Notes under the pieces: generated by a model | What the model was told of the DNA's origin: nothing | What the model saw: the letters and a program-made list of their open reading frames with translations, nothing else | The model's database searches: none | Shown here: positions 1-9,174 of the stretch, one piece after another | Layout of the letters: the number at the start of each line of letters is the position of its first letter | Position numbering within the stretch: position 1 is the stretch's first letter | NCBI GenBank assembly: GCA_965207995.1 | Contig: OZ242299.1 | Span: 2,666,001 to 2,730,000, forward strand | Origin: DAOUKH01 sp965207995 | GTDB lineage: Bacteria; Chloroflexota; Dehalococcoidia; SHYB01 | Direction of reading: 5' to 3' | DNA length: 64,000 bases | Made by a program: the position numbers and the translations under genes

Positions 1-1740
1 GACGGCTGGATTCACATCCTGACGATGGCCGCCAGCCCCGAGATCTTCGTCATGATCGGCAAGCCGGAAATGATGGACGATCCCCGCTTTCAGGACCGGG
101 CGAGCTGGATGGCGGCGCAGCCAGAGGTCGCCGAGCTCATCAGGGAGTGGTGCCTCGGCCAGAAGAAGGAAGACGTGTGGCGCTGGGGCCAGGACCTCCG
201 CATCCCCTGCGCCCCGGTCTACGACGCCGCAGACCTCGCCAACTCCGACCACCTGAAGGAGCGCGGCTTCTGGTGGGAGATCGACCACCCGGAGGCGGGG
301 AAGGTCGTCGTGCCCGGCGTGCCCTACCTAGTTGACGGCGAGACGCTGAAGCCACGGGCCTCGGCGCCGCGCATCGGGGAGCACGCCGACGGGTGGCCGG
401 AGGGCCGCCGCGGCCGCGCGCCCGCTCCCAAGATTAGTGCATTCCGCCAGCCCATCGAACCCGACCCGAAGCCGGAGATGCCGCTGCCCCTGCAGGGCGT
501 GCGCATCATCGAGGTGACCAACAACTGGGCCGGACCGGTGGCGGGGCGCAACCTCGGCGACATGGGCGCCGAGATCATCAAGGTGGAGTCGCCGCAGCGC
601 ATCGCTGCCCGTCAGGGTCACTACACCGGCAATCAACCGTTCCGCTATCACTGGAACCGCGTCGCCTACAACTGCAAGATGAACCGGAGCAAGTACGGCG
701 TGACGCCTGACCTCTCGATGCCTGAGGGGCGCGACCTCTTCCTGGAGTTGGTCAAGGACGCCGACATCGTCATCGAGAACAACAGCCCGCGGGTGATGCG
801 GAACCTCAACCTGACCTACGACGTGCTCCGCGAGGTCAACCCCCGCCTGATCATGCTGCAGATTGCCGCCTACGGTCAGACGGGGCCGAACACCGACTAC
901 ATCGCCTACGGCGCCAACATCGAGGCGGCGAGCGGGCTCGCCTCGGTTACCGGCTATGCCGACGACGAGCGCCCCTACCGCACCGGCTACTTCTACGCCG
1001 ACCCGGTCACCGCGACCCACGCCTCGGCGGCCATTCTCGCCGCGTTGCACCGTAGGGAGCAGACCGGCGAGGGCATGTACATCGACCTCTCGCTCCAGGA
1101 GAACGGCATCTCATTCCTCCCGCAGTCGATGATCGACTACACGATGAACGAGAAACTGCCCGAGCGGCGGGGCAACCGGCACAGCGTCCACGCGCCGCAG
1201 GGCGTCTACCGCACCATCGGTGAGGACATGTGGATGAGCCTCTGCGTGCGCTCCGACGATGACTGGCTGCGGCTCGTTGACACAATCGGCGACGACCGCC
1301 TGCGCGACGAGCGCTTCGCGAACGAGGAGTCGCGCCGCGCGCACCACGACGAGATCGACGCCGTCATCTCGGAGTGGGCCCTCGAGTACGACCACAACGA
1401 GGCGTCGGCCATCCTGCAGAATGCGGGCATCCCCGCCGCGCCGGTGCTCATGAACTGGGAGATGGTGAGCAACCTGCACGCGTACGCCCGCGACTTCTAC
1501 GTCATCGTGCCGCAGCGTTCCATGGGGGCATGGCCCTATCCGGGAATCACGTGGCACTTCTCCAAGACGCCCACCGAGATCCGCCTCTCCGCGCCCGACT
1601 TCGGCGAGCACAACCGCCTCGTCTTCGGCGACTATCTTGGGCTCAGCGCGGAGCAGATCGACGACTTCTACGACCGCCGCGTCATGGCGGAGCTGCCCCC
1701 CGAGGAGTTCCTGCCGCCGCCCCCGGCCTACCGGCCGTAG
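1..1740 (+). CDS. CaiB/BaiF (family III) CoA-transferase, two-domain, 5'-truncated
   Basis: Family III CoA-transferases move CoA between carboxylic acids through an aspartyl-CoA anhydride. The frame is open from base 1, so the true start lies outside the window. About the first 130 visible residues look like the C-terminal end of one CaiB module (it ends in an RIGEH motif, typical of the last strand). A proline-rich linker follows, and a complete second CaiB module begins near base 478 (LQGVRIIEVTNNWAGPVAGR). The catalytic aspartate is in the motif YADPVTATHA, codon 1000-1002. The C-terminus again has the family's GEHN-type ending. Two other loci in this window share this two-module layout. 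The substrate cannot be read from sequence. Family assignment is firm; the fusion is inferred from the fragment. Confidence 0.9.
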   Translation, partial: DGWIHILTMAASPEIFVMIGKPEMMDDPRFQDRASWMAAQPEVAELIREWCLGQKKEDVWRWGQDLRIPCAPVYDAADLANSDHLKERGFWWEIDHPEAGKVVVPGVPYLVDGETLKPRASAPRIGEHADGWPEGRRGRAPAPKISAFRQPIEPDPKPEMPLPLQGVRIIEVTNNWAGPVAGRNLGDMGAEIIKVESPQRIAARQGHYTGNQPFRYHWNRVAYNCKMNRSKYGVTPDLSMPEGRDLFLELVKDADIVIENNSPRVMRNLNLTYDVLREVNPRLIMLQIAAYGQTGPNTDYIAYGANIEAASGLASVTGYADDERPYRTGYFYADPVTATHASAAILAALHRREQTGEGMYIDLSLQENGISFLPQSMIDYTMNEKLPERRGNRHSVHAPQGVYRTIGEDMWMSLCVRSDDDWLRLVDTIGDDRLRDERFANEESRRAHHDEIDAVISEWALEYDHNEASAILQNAGIPAAPVLMNWEMVSNLHAYARDFYVIVPQRSMGAWPYPGITWHFSKTPTEIRLSAPDFGEHNRLVFGDYLGLSAEQIDDFYDRRVMAELPPEEFLPPPPAYRP

Positions 1741-1741
1741 G

Positions 1742-2173
1742 TTACTCCGGGGGCTCGCGAAAGCCTTCGGCGTCCACGACCAAGCGCCAACCGTTGTCGA
1801 CGAGGGCTTCCTTGCTGACGCGCTGGAAGGCGAGTGTGTCGCTTCCCCGTATGAGGACGAAGACGTAGGTGTCGAGGTCGACGCCGTTGGCGATGGCGAC
1901 CTCGGTTTCGGCCAAGGCGGGAAGGTAGGCGAAGTTCGTGGTGACGCCGTCCGACGTGACCCGCAGCTCCTGGGCGTTGACGTCGAGCAGGCGGAAGATG
2001 AACTGTTCGTCGGCGTTGTTCTCGAGCGTGAAGACCTGATCGACCGGCTGGGGGACGGGCGTGGCGGTCGGCTCGACCATCGGCGTGGCCGTCGGGTCGC
2101 CGCCGGCGCAGGCCGCGGCGAGGAGCAAGACAACAGCGGCGGCGACCGCCGCCCGCGCCGCGGCTAGGGCCAT
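1742..2173 (-). CDS. small lipoprotein of unknown function
   Basis: A 143-residue protein with a typical bacterial lipoprotein signal: a hydrophobic stretch ending in the lipobox LAAAC, with the lipidated cysteine at residue 22. A low-complexity Thr/Pro spacer (TATPMVEPTATPVPQP) follows, then a compact domain of about 95 residues rich in beta-type sequence. It should be exported and anchored on the outer face of the membrane. Its 3' end converges on the upstream CoA-transferase, one base apart. The downstream-oriented neighbours are unrelated enzymes, so context gives no function. I do not recognise the family. The reading frame, start (ATG) and signal peptide are well supported. Confidence 0.7.
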   Translation of the reverse strand: MALAAARAAVAAAVVLLLAAACAGGDPTATPMVEPTATPVPQPVDQVFTLENNADEQFIFRLLDVNAQELRVTSDGVTTNFAYLPALAETEVAIANGVDLDTYVFVLIRGSDTLAFQRVSKEALVDNGWRLVVDAEGFREPPE

Positions 2174-2202
2174 TCGTGCAAAGCCTCGGTGATGCTCATG
2201 GC

Positions 2203-3081
2203 CTAGGCGAGCATCTCCCGTGCGGCCGCGGCGAGGTCGTCCACGTCCCAGCGCTCCTTGTCCGTGTTCCGCACCGGCTCCTTGATCGGTGATATGACGG
2301 CGACGCTCTGCCGCTCCATCTCGAAGGCGAGACCGGTGACGTCCTTCGACTCGTCGCTTGCCAGGTAGACGACGATCGGCGCGATGTCCTCCGGCTGCGC
2401 GATGGTCGCCGCGAAGGCACTGACTTCTTCCTTGGGCATCCCCTCCACGGTGTGCAGTGATTCGAGGAAGTGATCGACGGCGCGGGTCTGGGTGAGGCCC
2501 GGCGCGACGGCGTTCACCCGTACGCCGAACGGCTCCATTTCCAGCGACAAGGTGCGCATGAGCCCGAAGATGGCGCCCTTCGACGCGCTATACGCCCCCA
2601 GCCGGGTGACGCCCATGTAGAAGGCTCCCGACGTGATGTTGATGATCGAGCCCGACCGCTGCTCCTTCATCACCCGGGCTGCATGGGTCGAGCAGTTGAA
2701 CTGGCCGTGCACGTGCACGTCGATGGTCGCCCGCCAGTCGTCGGGGCTGAGGTTGTAGAGATAGTCGCGGCGGTCCATGCCGGCGTTGGTGACGATGACG
2801 TCGAGCTTGCCGAAGGTGTCGACGGCGGCGCGGACGATCTCGCCCGCCTGCTCGTAGTCGCTGACGTCGTGGTAGTCGGTGATCGCCGTGCCGCCGGCGG
2901 TGGTGATCGCGGCGACCGTCTCGTCGGCAGGCGTGGCGTCAGCGCCGTGGCCGGAGAGGTCGGAGCCGAGGTCGTTGACGACAACGGCGGCGCCCTCAGC
3001 GGCCAGCGCGATGGCGTAGGCGCGGCCGAGCCCGCGTCCCGCTCCGGTCACCACGGCGGCCTTGCCTTCGAGCCGTTTCAT
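2203..3081 (-). CDS. short-chain dehydrogenase/reductase (SDR)
   Basis: A 292-residue classical SDR, expected to oxidise or reduce a hydroxyl/keto group with NAD(P). Visible motifs are the Rossmann dinucleotide signature TGAGRGLG (residues 12-19), NAG (99-101), Ser151 and the catalytic YSASK (Tyr164, Lys168). The long loop after beta-2 (VVVNDLGSDLSGHG) resembles SDRs of the peroxisomal multifunctional-enzyme type (3-hydroxyacyl-CoA dehydrogenases), which suggests an acyl-CoA substrate but does not prove it. The start is ATG with a GGAGG-type ribosome site upstream. The epimerase-like gene ends 13 bases upstream on the same strand, so the two are probably co-transcribed. Confidence 0.88.
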   Translation of the reverse strand: MKRLEGKAAVVTGAGRGLGRAYAIALAAEGAAVVVNDLGSDLSGHGADATPADETVAAITTAGGTAITDYHDVSDYEQAGEIVRAAVDTFGKLDVIVTNAGMDRRDYLYNLSPDDWRATIDVHVHGQFNCSTHAARVMKEQRSGSIINITSGAFYMGVTRLGAYSASKGAIFGLMRTLSLEMEPFGVRVNAVAPGLTQTRAVDHFLESLHTVEGMPKEEVSAFAATIAQPEDIAPIVVYLASDESKDVTGLAFEMERQSVAVISPIKEPVRNTDKERWDVDDLAAAAREMLA

Positions 3082-3094
3082 GGAAGACCTCCGC

Positions 3095-4018
3095 TTAGTC
3101 GACGGCGAGGCGTTGGTCTTGCGGCGCGGCCTCGACCATGCGCCGCATCCCCTCCCGCCAGGGGACCTTCGTCCTACCGATGAGCTGGTGCATGAGGGTG
3201 GTGTCGCAGCTGTTGCCCGCGATGAAGTCGTCGGTGTAGCGGAACTCGGGCTCGGCGCCGATCAACTCGCCGATGTACGCGCACCAGTCCTCGGCGGCGA
3301 CGGTCTCGCTGCCGCACCAGTTGACCACGGTGGCGGGGCTGGTTGCGACCTCGCAGAAGGCTTGCACCTGCCAGACGATGTCGTCTTCGTAGACCGGGTT
3401 GTAGTTGTTGGGCCGCTCCGCCCGGAGAGGTATCTCCTTGCCCTCTTTCATCAGGTTCATGTGCATGGCGGGGAGGCCCCCGTTGGGGCCGTAGGGAACG
3501 TTGAGCCGCGCGATGATCGTGGGGAGGCCGAACTCGGAGGAGACGAAGCGGGCCACCGCCTCGCCGCAGAGCTTCGACGGGCCGTACGTCGGCGCCATGG
3601 AGGCCATCGTCTGGCTCATCAGCGGGCTGTCTTCGCCGTAGGGCGGGGCTTCGGGGCCGCCGTAGACGGCGGTGGTCCCGCAGTGGAAGAAGGCCTTGGC
3701 CTTCCGGGTGTGGTACATCAGGTGCCCCACGCCCTCGCCGTTGACCTTGATGGCGTGGTCGAAGCTCGGCTGCGTGCGCCCCGTCTGGAAAGCGAAGTGG
3801 AGGACGTGGGTGAAGTCGCCGGGGACGTGGCCCAGGTCGTCGAGGGCGTAGTCGCCCTTGATGCAGTGGATGCCGAGCGCTTCCAGCCGCTCGCGCGAGC
3901 CCTCGGCGGTGAAGCGCGCCAAGGCGTGGACCTCGTTGTTCGGCGCCAAGGCCCTGGCCACGGGAAAGGCGACCTGGCCGGTCGCGCCGGTGATCAGGAC
4001 CTTGGCGTCTTGCAGCAT
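3095..4018 (-). CDS. NAD-dependent epimerase/dehydratase family protein
   Basis: A 307-residue extended SDR. The N-terminus has the glycine motif GATGQVA (residues 11-17) for NAD(P), and the catalytic YGPSK has Tyr145 and Lys149. The motif CGTTAVYGG just before is typical of the strand that carries the active-site Ser/Thr in nucleotide-sugar epimerases. The C-terminal substrate domain is divergent, so the substrate could be a sugar nucleotide or a small keto/hydroxy acid. It lies between an amidohydrolase and an SDR in one reverse-strand run with short gaps (24 and 13 bases), which suggests a catabolic operon rather than cell-surface sugar synthesis. Confidence 0.85.
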   Translation of the reverse strand: MLQDAKVLITGATGQVAFPVARALAPNNEVHALARFTAEGSRERLEALGIHCIKGDYALDDLGHVPGDFTHVLHFAFQTGRTQPSFDHAIKVNGEGVGHLMYHTRKAKAFFHCGTTAVYGGPEAPPYGEDSPLMSQTMASMAPTYGPSKLCGEAVARFVSSEFGLPTIIARLNVPYGPNGGLPAMHMNLMKEGKEIPLRAERPNNYNPVYEDDIVWQVQAFCEVATSPATVVNWCGSETVAAEDWCAYIGELIGAEPEFRYTDDFIAGNSCDTTLMHQLIGRTKVPWREGMRRMVEAAPQDQRLAVD

Positions 4019-4042
4019 CGAATGGGGCCGCGCCGGGGTGCG

Positions 4043-5740
4043 CTAGCGGTACCAGCCGCTCCGCAGCACCACCGCGGGGAGGTCGCCCGTCTCCTGCCCG
4101 CCGGCGATCGTGCGCCGGCCGTTTACCAGGACGTGCTCGACGCCGTCGGCGTTCTGCACCCACCGGGTGTCGCCGCCGGGGAGGTCGTTCTTCGGCTCCT
4201 TGTAGTGCGTTTCGAGCTTGTCGAGGTCGAAGACGGCGATGTCGGCTTTCATGCCGGGCTTCAGCACGCCGCGGTCCGTCAACCCGATCCACCGCGCGTG
4301 GTCGGCGGTGACCTTCTTGACGCCGTGCTCGAGGTCCATCACCTCGTTCTCGACGACCCATTTCTTCAGGAAGTAGGAGGCCTCGCCGCTCTTGCACTCG
4401 CTGGCGATGTGCGCGCCGGCGTCGGAGTTCATCGGCGAGACGTGGGCGTGGTTGAGCAGGGGCGCCCGCGACTCGTCGGCGAGCCACTGCTCCTCCGGCA
4501 TGAAGCGCATCTCGAACATCGTGTCGCCGTCCTCGGCGAGGGCGAGGTCGAGGAGCACGTCGGCTTTGTGCTTGTCCATCTCGCCGGCGAGCTGCGGGAT
4601 GGTCTTGCCATTGAGGGCGCGGTTCGCTGCGGACGCTGCCTTGTGCACCGTGAAGTAGTCCCACACGATCCGCGGGCGGCGCATGTTGCGGGCGTCCATC
4701 GTGGCCTCGGCGTCGACCTCGTCGCGGAGCTGCTGCCGGATCGAGGCGTCTCCGAAGCGGGCGCGCCGCACCTCCGGCGCCTTGCCCATGATGTCGAACC
4801 ACGTGTCCATGCTGTTGAAGGTCGTGGTGCCCGAGTTGATGCTGAAGATCTTGTAGAAGGGCTGCGACGCCACGACGCCGTAGATCTCGGCGCCCTTGGT
4901 GCGTGAGTCGGCCATGAAGTCCCAGGCGTCGGAGTTGCTGACGCCGTTGAGCTGGATCGTCGTGCCGCTCCGCTTGGCGAGGTTGAAGATGAGCTCCTTG
5001 TCCTCCTTGCTCATCCCGGCGAAGAGGCCCTGCGGGATGAGGCCCATGGCCGTGGCGTTGAGCGACTTGAGCTCATCGGCCAGCGCGTAGAGCTCCTCGG
5101 GCGCGGCCTGACGGCTGGGGACGGGCTCGCCGCGCGCGCCGAAGTGGCTGGGCGCCCGCGACGTGGTCAGTCCGAAGGCGCCGGCCTCGATGCCGTCGTG
5201 GAGCACGCGCCGCATCTCGGCGATCTCGGCCTCGGTGGCCTCGCGCTCCAGGGCGGCCTCGCCCATCACGTAGTAGCGCAGGGTCGAGTGGCCCACCATG
5301 GTCACCGCGTTGACGCCCAGGCCCTTGTCCATGCTTGCGAGATACTGGTCGGTGGTCACCCAGTCCCACGGCAGGTTCTCGTGGAAGATCTTGGGCGCGA
5401 TCTCTTCCACCTGCCCGAACATCTGAATGATGTAGTCACGGTCTTCGGGCTTCACCGGGGCAAGCGTGTAGCCGCAGTTCCCCATGAGCACCGTGGTCAC
5501 GCCGTGCCAGGACGACGAGGAGCCCCGCGGCTCCCAGATGAGCTGGCCGTCGAGGTGGGTGTGCGGGTCGATGATGCCCGGCGTCACCACAAGCCCTGCC
5601 GCGTCGATCGTTTCGCCCGAGGTGCTCAGGCCAGGCCCAATCTCCGCGATCTGGGAGTCGCGAACCAGTACGTCGGCCGATTTCCGGGGTGCGCCGGTCC
5701 CGTCAACGACCGTGCCGCCCTTGATGAGAATCTCGCTCAT
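4043..5740 (-). CDS. N-acyl-D-amino-acid deacylase-like amidohydrolase
   Basis: A 565-residue metal-dependent amidohydrolase of the D-aminoacylase type, which cleaves N-acyl amide bonds. The start codon at 5740 was chosen because it begins the family's usual N-terminus (MSEILIKGGTVVDGTG) and has an AAAGGGG ribosome site; an in-frame upstream ATG at 5863 would add 41 residues of non-family sequence. Metal ligands visible are HTH (His60, His62), the GNCGY motif whose cysteine is a zinc ligand in D-aminoacylases, and SDAGAH near the C-terminus. A TACACT box at 5779-5784 (reverse strand) could be its -10. Two paralogues lie at 50341 and 56238. The natural substrate is unknown; dihydropyrimidinase-like activity is less likely. 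Confidence 0.88.
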   Translation of the reverse strand: MSEILIKGGTVVDGTGAPRKSADVLVRDSQIAEIGPGLSTSGETIDAAGLVVTPGIIDPHTHLDGQLIWEPRGSSSSWHGVTTVLMGNCGYTLAPVKPEDRDYIIQMFGQVEEIAPKIFHENLPWDWVTTDQYLASMDKGLGVNAVTMVGHSTLRYYVMGEAALEREATEAEIAEMRRVLHDGIEAGAFGLTTSRAPSHFGARGEPVPSRQAAPEELYALADELKSLNATAMGLIPQGLFAGMSKEDKELIFNLAKRSGTTIQLNGVSNSDAWDFMADSRTKGAEIYGVVASQPFYKIFSINSGTTTFNSMDTWFDIMGKAPEVRRARFGDASIRQQLRDEVDAEATMDARNMRRPRIVWDYFTVHKAASAANRALNGKTIPQLAGEMDKHKADVLLDLALAEDGDTMFEMRFMPEEQWLADESRAPLLNHAHVSPMNSDAGAHIASECKSGEASYFLKKWVVENEVMDLEHGVKKVTADHARWIGLTDRGVLKPGMKADIAVFDLDKLETHYKEPKNDLPGGDTRWVQNADGVEHVLVNGRRTIAGGQETGDLPAVVLRSGWYR

Positions 5741-5859
5741 GCCGAGTCCCCTTTCGCTTGCATCACATTCAGTGCGCCAGTGTACGCCATCGGCCCAATG
5801 GACGGAAGAGTGCGAAGATGGCGTCCTTCGAGAGCCCGTGGCGGTAGAAAAGGGGCCCC

Positions 5860-5972
5860 TCATCTCAATCTTCTCCCGGGGGGAGAAGAGGCAGGACCTC
5901 CCGCCCCCGCCGGCGCGCCCTGTGGGCGCGTGCCCTCTCTCAAATCTCCCCCAGAGGGGGAGAGGCTTAAGG
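5860..5972 (-). repeat. dispersed palindromic repeat, copy 1 (with companion hairpin)
   Basis: A reverse-orientation copy of the window's main intergenic repeat. The core hairpin is TCTCCCCC-AGA-GGGGGAGA followed by GGCTTAAG, preceded by a GC-rich inverted segment (GGCGCGCCC ... GGGCGCG). A second hairpin, TTCTCCC-GGG-GGGAGAA, lies at its left end and recurs at about 46390-46424. The TTAAG end points to the 3' end of the Fe-S protein gene, 42 bases away. Here + orientation means the copy reads TTAAGCCTCTCC on the + strand. Confidence 0.85.
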
Positions 5973-6013
5973 TGCTTCGCCTACGGGAGGAAGCGGCCGT
6001 TCACAAGGCGCGC

Positions 6014-8122
6014 CTACTCCATCGACTCGCCGACGAGCTCGATGACGTCGACGACTTCTACCTCGCCGGCCTTGCCGGCGGACTCGACGCCCTCGGTCAG
6101 CATCTGGAGGCAGAAGGGGCAGGAGACGCCGATCTTGTCGGGGGCCGTCTCGAGAATCTGCTCGGTGCGGACGTGGTTGATGCGGCGGCCGGAACCCTCC
6201 TCGACGAACATGTGCCCGCCGCCGGCGCCGCAGCAGAAGCCGCGCTCGCGGTTGCGCAGGGGCACCTCCTGAAGCTCGATGCCGGGGATGGCGGCGACGA
6301 TGTCGCGGGGCTCGTCGTAGATCCCGTTGTGGCGTCCCAGGTAGCAGGAGTCGTGGTAGGTCACCTTGGCGGCGATGGGCTTGCCGAGCTTCAGCTTGCC
6401 GTCGTCCATGAGCCGCCGCACGAAGGTGACGTAGTGCTCGACCTCGTAGGCCCCGCCGAAGTCGGGGTACTCGTGCTTCAGGGTGTTGAAGCAGTGGGGG
6501 CAGGTGGTGACGATCTTCATCGGCTGGTGCTCGTCAAGCAGCTCGACGTTGCGCCGCGCCATGATCTCGTACAGGTACTCGTGGCCGATGCGCCGCGCCG
6601 GGTCGCCGGTGCAGCCCTCGGCGTTGCCCAGGATGGCGTAGCTGACGCCGGCTCGGTCGAGGACGCGGGCCATGGCCCGGGCGGTGGCCTGGCTCCGCTC
6701 TTCGAGCGCGGCGGTGCACCCGACCCAGAACAGCACGTCCACGGCCTCCGAAGGCCCCGCGCCGTTGCCCAGGCTCTTGACTGGGAGGCCGTCCGTCCAG
6801 TCTGTTCTTGAAGCCTGCGTGCCCCGCCAGGGATGGCCCCGCGTCTCCAAGCTCTGCAGCGTCTGCTGCGCCGTGGGCGGCATATTCGACTCGGTCATCA
6901 CGAGATAGCGCCGCAGGTCGACGATGCTGTCGATGTGATCGACGAGCACCGGGCACTCTTGGACACAGGCCCCGCAGGTCACGCAGTCCCAGACCCACTC
7001 CTCGGTGAAGTGGCGTCCCAGGAGCGGCTGCTCGTCGGACGCCTGCTCACGTTCCTCTTGCGTCGCCGCCTTGGCCACGGCAGGCGCGACCTCGAGGAGG
7101 TTGTGCTTGACGCCCTCGACGAGGTCCATGGGCGAGAGCGGCTTGCCACTCATGTTGGCGGGGCAGTTGAAGGTGCAGCGTCCGCAGACGGCGCAGGCGT
7201 AACCATCGACGAGCTCCTTCCAGGTGAACTCGTGGGGGTGCTTGGCGCCCCAGACCTCGGCCTCCTCCATGTCGGGGATGGGCCGCAGCGCCCCGCGTGG
7301 GGTCAGCTTTCGGAAGTAGGCGTTCAGCGGCGAGGCGATGATGTGGAAGTGCTTGGACATCGGGATGTAGACAAAGAAGCCCACGGTGATGAGGAAGTGG
7401 ACCCAGTAGAAGATGCCGTGCAGCGTCTTCGCCGCCGAGGCGGAGAAGCCCGCCGAGCCCAGGGCCGTGCCGATGCTCCCCGAAATCGGCGTGCCGGCGG
7501 CGATCTCCGGCGTGATGGCCCCGCCGAGGTAGGCGACGGCCGCCGGGTTGGCCTCCGCTGCCGCCACGATCGAGATCTGCGTCAGCTGATGGAACAGCAT
7601 CAGCGACCCCGTCGCCATGAGTATGAGGCCGGGCTCGTAGCCCTGGAGGCCTTCGAGCCGCTTGGGACGGCCGATCCAGCGCCGCACCGCCGCCCAAATC
7701 ACCGAGGCGAGCACTAGCACCGTCAGGATGTCGAGCCACCAGAAGAAGACCTCGAGGCCGGTCGGCGAGAGCACGAAGGCCGAGTTGGTGGGCTTGATGG
7801 GGTCGAGGACGAGGAAGAGCGTGTAGCCGACCAGCTTCGAGATGAAGCCCCAGAAGATGATGAAGTGGCCGATGCCGGCCAGGTCGCGCCACCGCCACGA
7901 CACGCTCATCAGCACGCGCCGGTGGCCGAAGACGACAAGGACCATGCCCCACAGGCGTTGCAGGGGGTGGTCGAAGCGCGGGTCTTCGCGCTTCCCAAGT
8001 AGGACCGGCGTCACGAAACGCGCGTAGATGGCGTGGGAACCGGCCGCGATGCCGATGGCGCCGATAGTGAAGAGCGGGACCCACAGAGGGAGGACGCCGA
8101 ACAGGTCGCCGGGGACAATCAT
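6014..8122 (-). CDS. membrane-bound Fe-S oxidoreductase, FadF/heterodisulfide-reductase-like
   Basis: A 702-residue protein joining a nitrate-reductase-gamma-like membrane domain (hydrophobic helices in residues 1-260) to two [4Fe-4S] motifs (Cys310/313/316/320 and Cys380/383/386/390) and two CCG domains (TTCPHC near 541, DSC at 593, FCCGAGGG at 630-631, SCPFC near 670). Length and domain order match the FadF/YwjF family, which passes electrons from electron-transfer flavoprotein to menaquinone during acyl-CoA oxidation. The abundant CoA-ester enzymes nearby fit that role. etfAB and acyl-CoA dehydrogenase genes are not in the window. A HdrD/GlpC-like role with another donor is the alternative. 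Confidence 0.87.
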   Translation of the reverse strand: MIVPGDLFGVLPLWVPLFTIGAIGIAAGSHAIYARFVTPVLLGKREDPRFDHPLQRLWGMVLVVFGHRRVLMSVSWRWRDLAGIGHFIIFWGFISKLVGYTLFLVLDPIKPTNSAFVLSPTGLEVFFWWLDILTVLVLASVIWAAVRRWIGRPKRLEGLQGYEPGLILMATGSLMLFHQLTQISIVAAAEANPAAVAYLGGAITPEIAAGTPISGSIGTALGSAGFSASAAKTLHGIFYWVHFLITVGFFVYIPMSKHFHIIASPLNAYFRKLTPRGALRPIPDMEEAEVWGAKHPHEFTWKELVDGYACAVCGRCTFNCPANMSGKPLSPMDLVEGVKHNLLEVAPAVAKAATQEEREQASDEQPLLGRHFTEEWVWDCVTCGACVQECPVLVDHIDSIVDLRRYLVMTESNMPPTAQQTLQSLETRGHPWRGTQASRTDWTDGLPVKSLGNGAGPSEAVDVLFWVGCTAALEERSQATARAMARVLDRAGVSYAILGNAEGCTGDPARRIGHEYLYEIMARRNVELLDEHQPMKIVTTCPHCFNTLKHEYPDFGGAYEVEHYVTFVRRLMDDGKLKLGKPIAAKVTYHDSCYLGRHNGIYDEPRDIVAAIPGIELQEVPLRNRERGFCCGAGGGHMFVEEGSGRRINHVRTEQILETAPDKIGVSCPFCLQMLTEGVESAGKAGEVEVVDVIELVGESME

Positions 8123-8260
8123 CCGGTGAGGACTATCCGTTCTAGGGGTGTGCTCATGGAGGGAGGCGCCACTGCCGCCGTCTCGACTTCAAGAAGTTTA
8201 ACACAGCCCCTGATGTCCCCCTCTCGCAACGGAGACGCTTCCGGGACGTTGGCCGGGTCG

Positions 8261-8340
8261 GGAGCAGCGCCCTGCGGGCGCTCGCGCGCCTAGCGGCGCG
8301 CGCCCTCTCTCAATCTCCCCCAGAGGGGGAGAGGCTTAAG
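8261..8340 (-). repeat. dispersed palindromic repeat, copy 2
   Basis: A full copy: GC-rich inverted arm (GCGCCCTGCGGGCGC, then CGCGCGCC ... GGCGCGCG), CCCTCTCTCAA, core hairpin and GGCTTAAG. Its TTAA supplies the stop codon of the SDR gene that ends at 8336, so the repeat begins exactly at that gene's 3' end. The rest of the gap back to 8123 shows no further structure. Confidence 0.87.
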
Positions 8341-9154
8341 AGGTGCTGCCGCCGTCGAGGTAGACGCAGGCGCCGGTCATGAAGTCCGAGGCCGCCGATG
8401 AGAGGAAGGCGGTGAGCAGGCCGACCTCGCGGGCCTCGGCGAGGCGCCGCATGGGAATCTCCGATAGGATCTTCGAGCGCAGCCGCTCGTCCTCCATCGA
8501 CACACGGATGAGGTCGGTGTCGACGTAGGTGGCGCAGATCGCGTTGACCTGCACCCCATGGCGGGCCCACTCCACGGCCACCGACTTCGTCATGCGGTTC
8601 AGCGCCGCCTTGCTGGTGTCGTAGGTGAAGCGGTAGCGGCCCGCCCGGTCGGCGTTGATCGACGAGATGTTGACGACCTTGCCCGAGCCGCGTTCAAGCA
8701 TGTGCGGTCCGACCGCCCGCATGCAGAGGAATGCGCCCCGCAGGTTGACGTCCATCACCTGCGACCATTCCTCCAGGGTGTAGGGCTCGAAGAAGCCGGG
8801 GAAGTTGTCCGCCGTCGCCGGCTTCAGTCCGGGGAGCGGCACCAGCGGCTTCACCACCGCGACCCCCGCGTTGTTGACCAGGACGTCGATCCCGCCCAGC
8901 TCCGACAGCGCCCCGTCGACCATCGCCGCAATGCTGGCTTCGTCGGTGATGTCGGTGGGAATCGCGGCGGCGCGTCGGCCCATGCCGCGAATCTCCTCCG
9001 CCACCGCGTCCAGCTCGTCGCGGCTGCGGGCGGCCAGGCAGACGTCGACGCCTGCCTCGGCCAGGGTCAGCGCGATCGCCTTGCCGATGCCGCGGCCCGC
9101 GCCGGTCACGATGGCCTTCTTGCCTTCGATGGAGAACTCGGGGAGAGCCGTCAC
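8336..9154 (-). CDS. short-chain dehydrogenase/reductase (SDR)
   Basis: A 272-residue classical SDR. The motifs are TGAGRGIG (residues 17-24), NNAG near 95-98, the NISS serine at about 165 and YDTSK (Tyr178, Lys182). The start is taken as GTG at 9154, because the family N-terminus (a short tail, then GKKAIVTGAG) begins there and the preceding gene stops 20 bases upstream; earlier in-frame starts would run into that gene. An insertion of about 20 residues sits between strands 4 and 5 (around PLPGLKPATADNFPGF). Its TAA stop lies inside a dispersed repeat. It is probably translated with the CoA-transferase gene upstream; the substrate is unknown. Confidence 0.88.
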   Translation of the reverse strand: MTALPEFSIEGKKAIVTGAGRGIGKAIALTLAEAGVDVCLAARSRDELDAVAEEIRGMGRRAAAIPTDITDEASIAAMVDGALSELGGIDVLVNNAGVAVVKPLVPLPGLKPATADNFPGFFEPYTLEEWSQVMDVNLRGAFLCMRAVGPHMLERGSGKVVNISSINADRAGRYRFTYDTSKAALNRMTKSVAVEWARHGVQVNAICATYVDTDLIRVSMEDERLRSKILSEIPMRRLAEAREVGLLTAFLSSAASDFMTGACVYLDGGSTS

Positions 9155-9174
9155 CGTTGCGTGTTCCCGTTCAC

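Noticed and set aside
3062..4906. Open reading frame of 614 codons on the + strand, opposite the epimerase-like and amidohydrolase genes
   Set aside because: It is antisense to two genes with clear family motifs; its translation is Val/Gly/Arg-rich with no recognisable domain, as expected from GC-rich codon bias.
5144..6811. Long + strand reading frame over the amidohydrolase and Fe-S protein genes
   Set aside because: It crosses an intergenic repeat and two good genes and has no family features.
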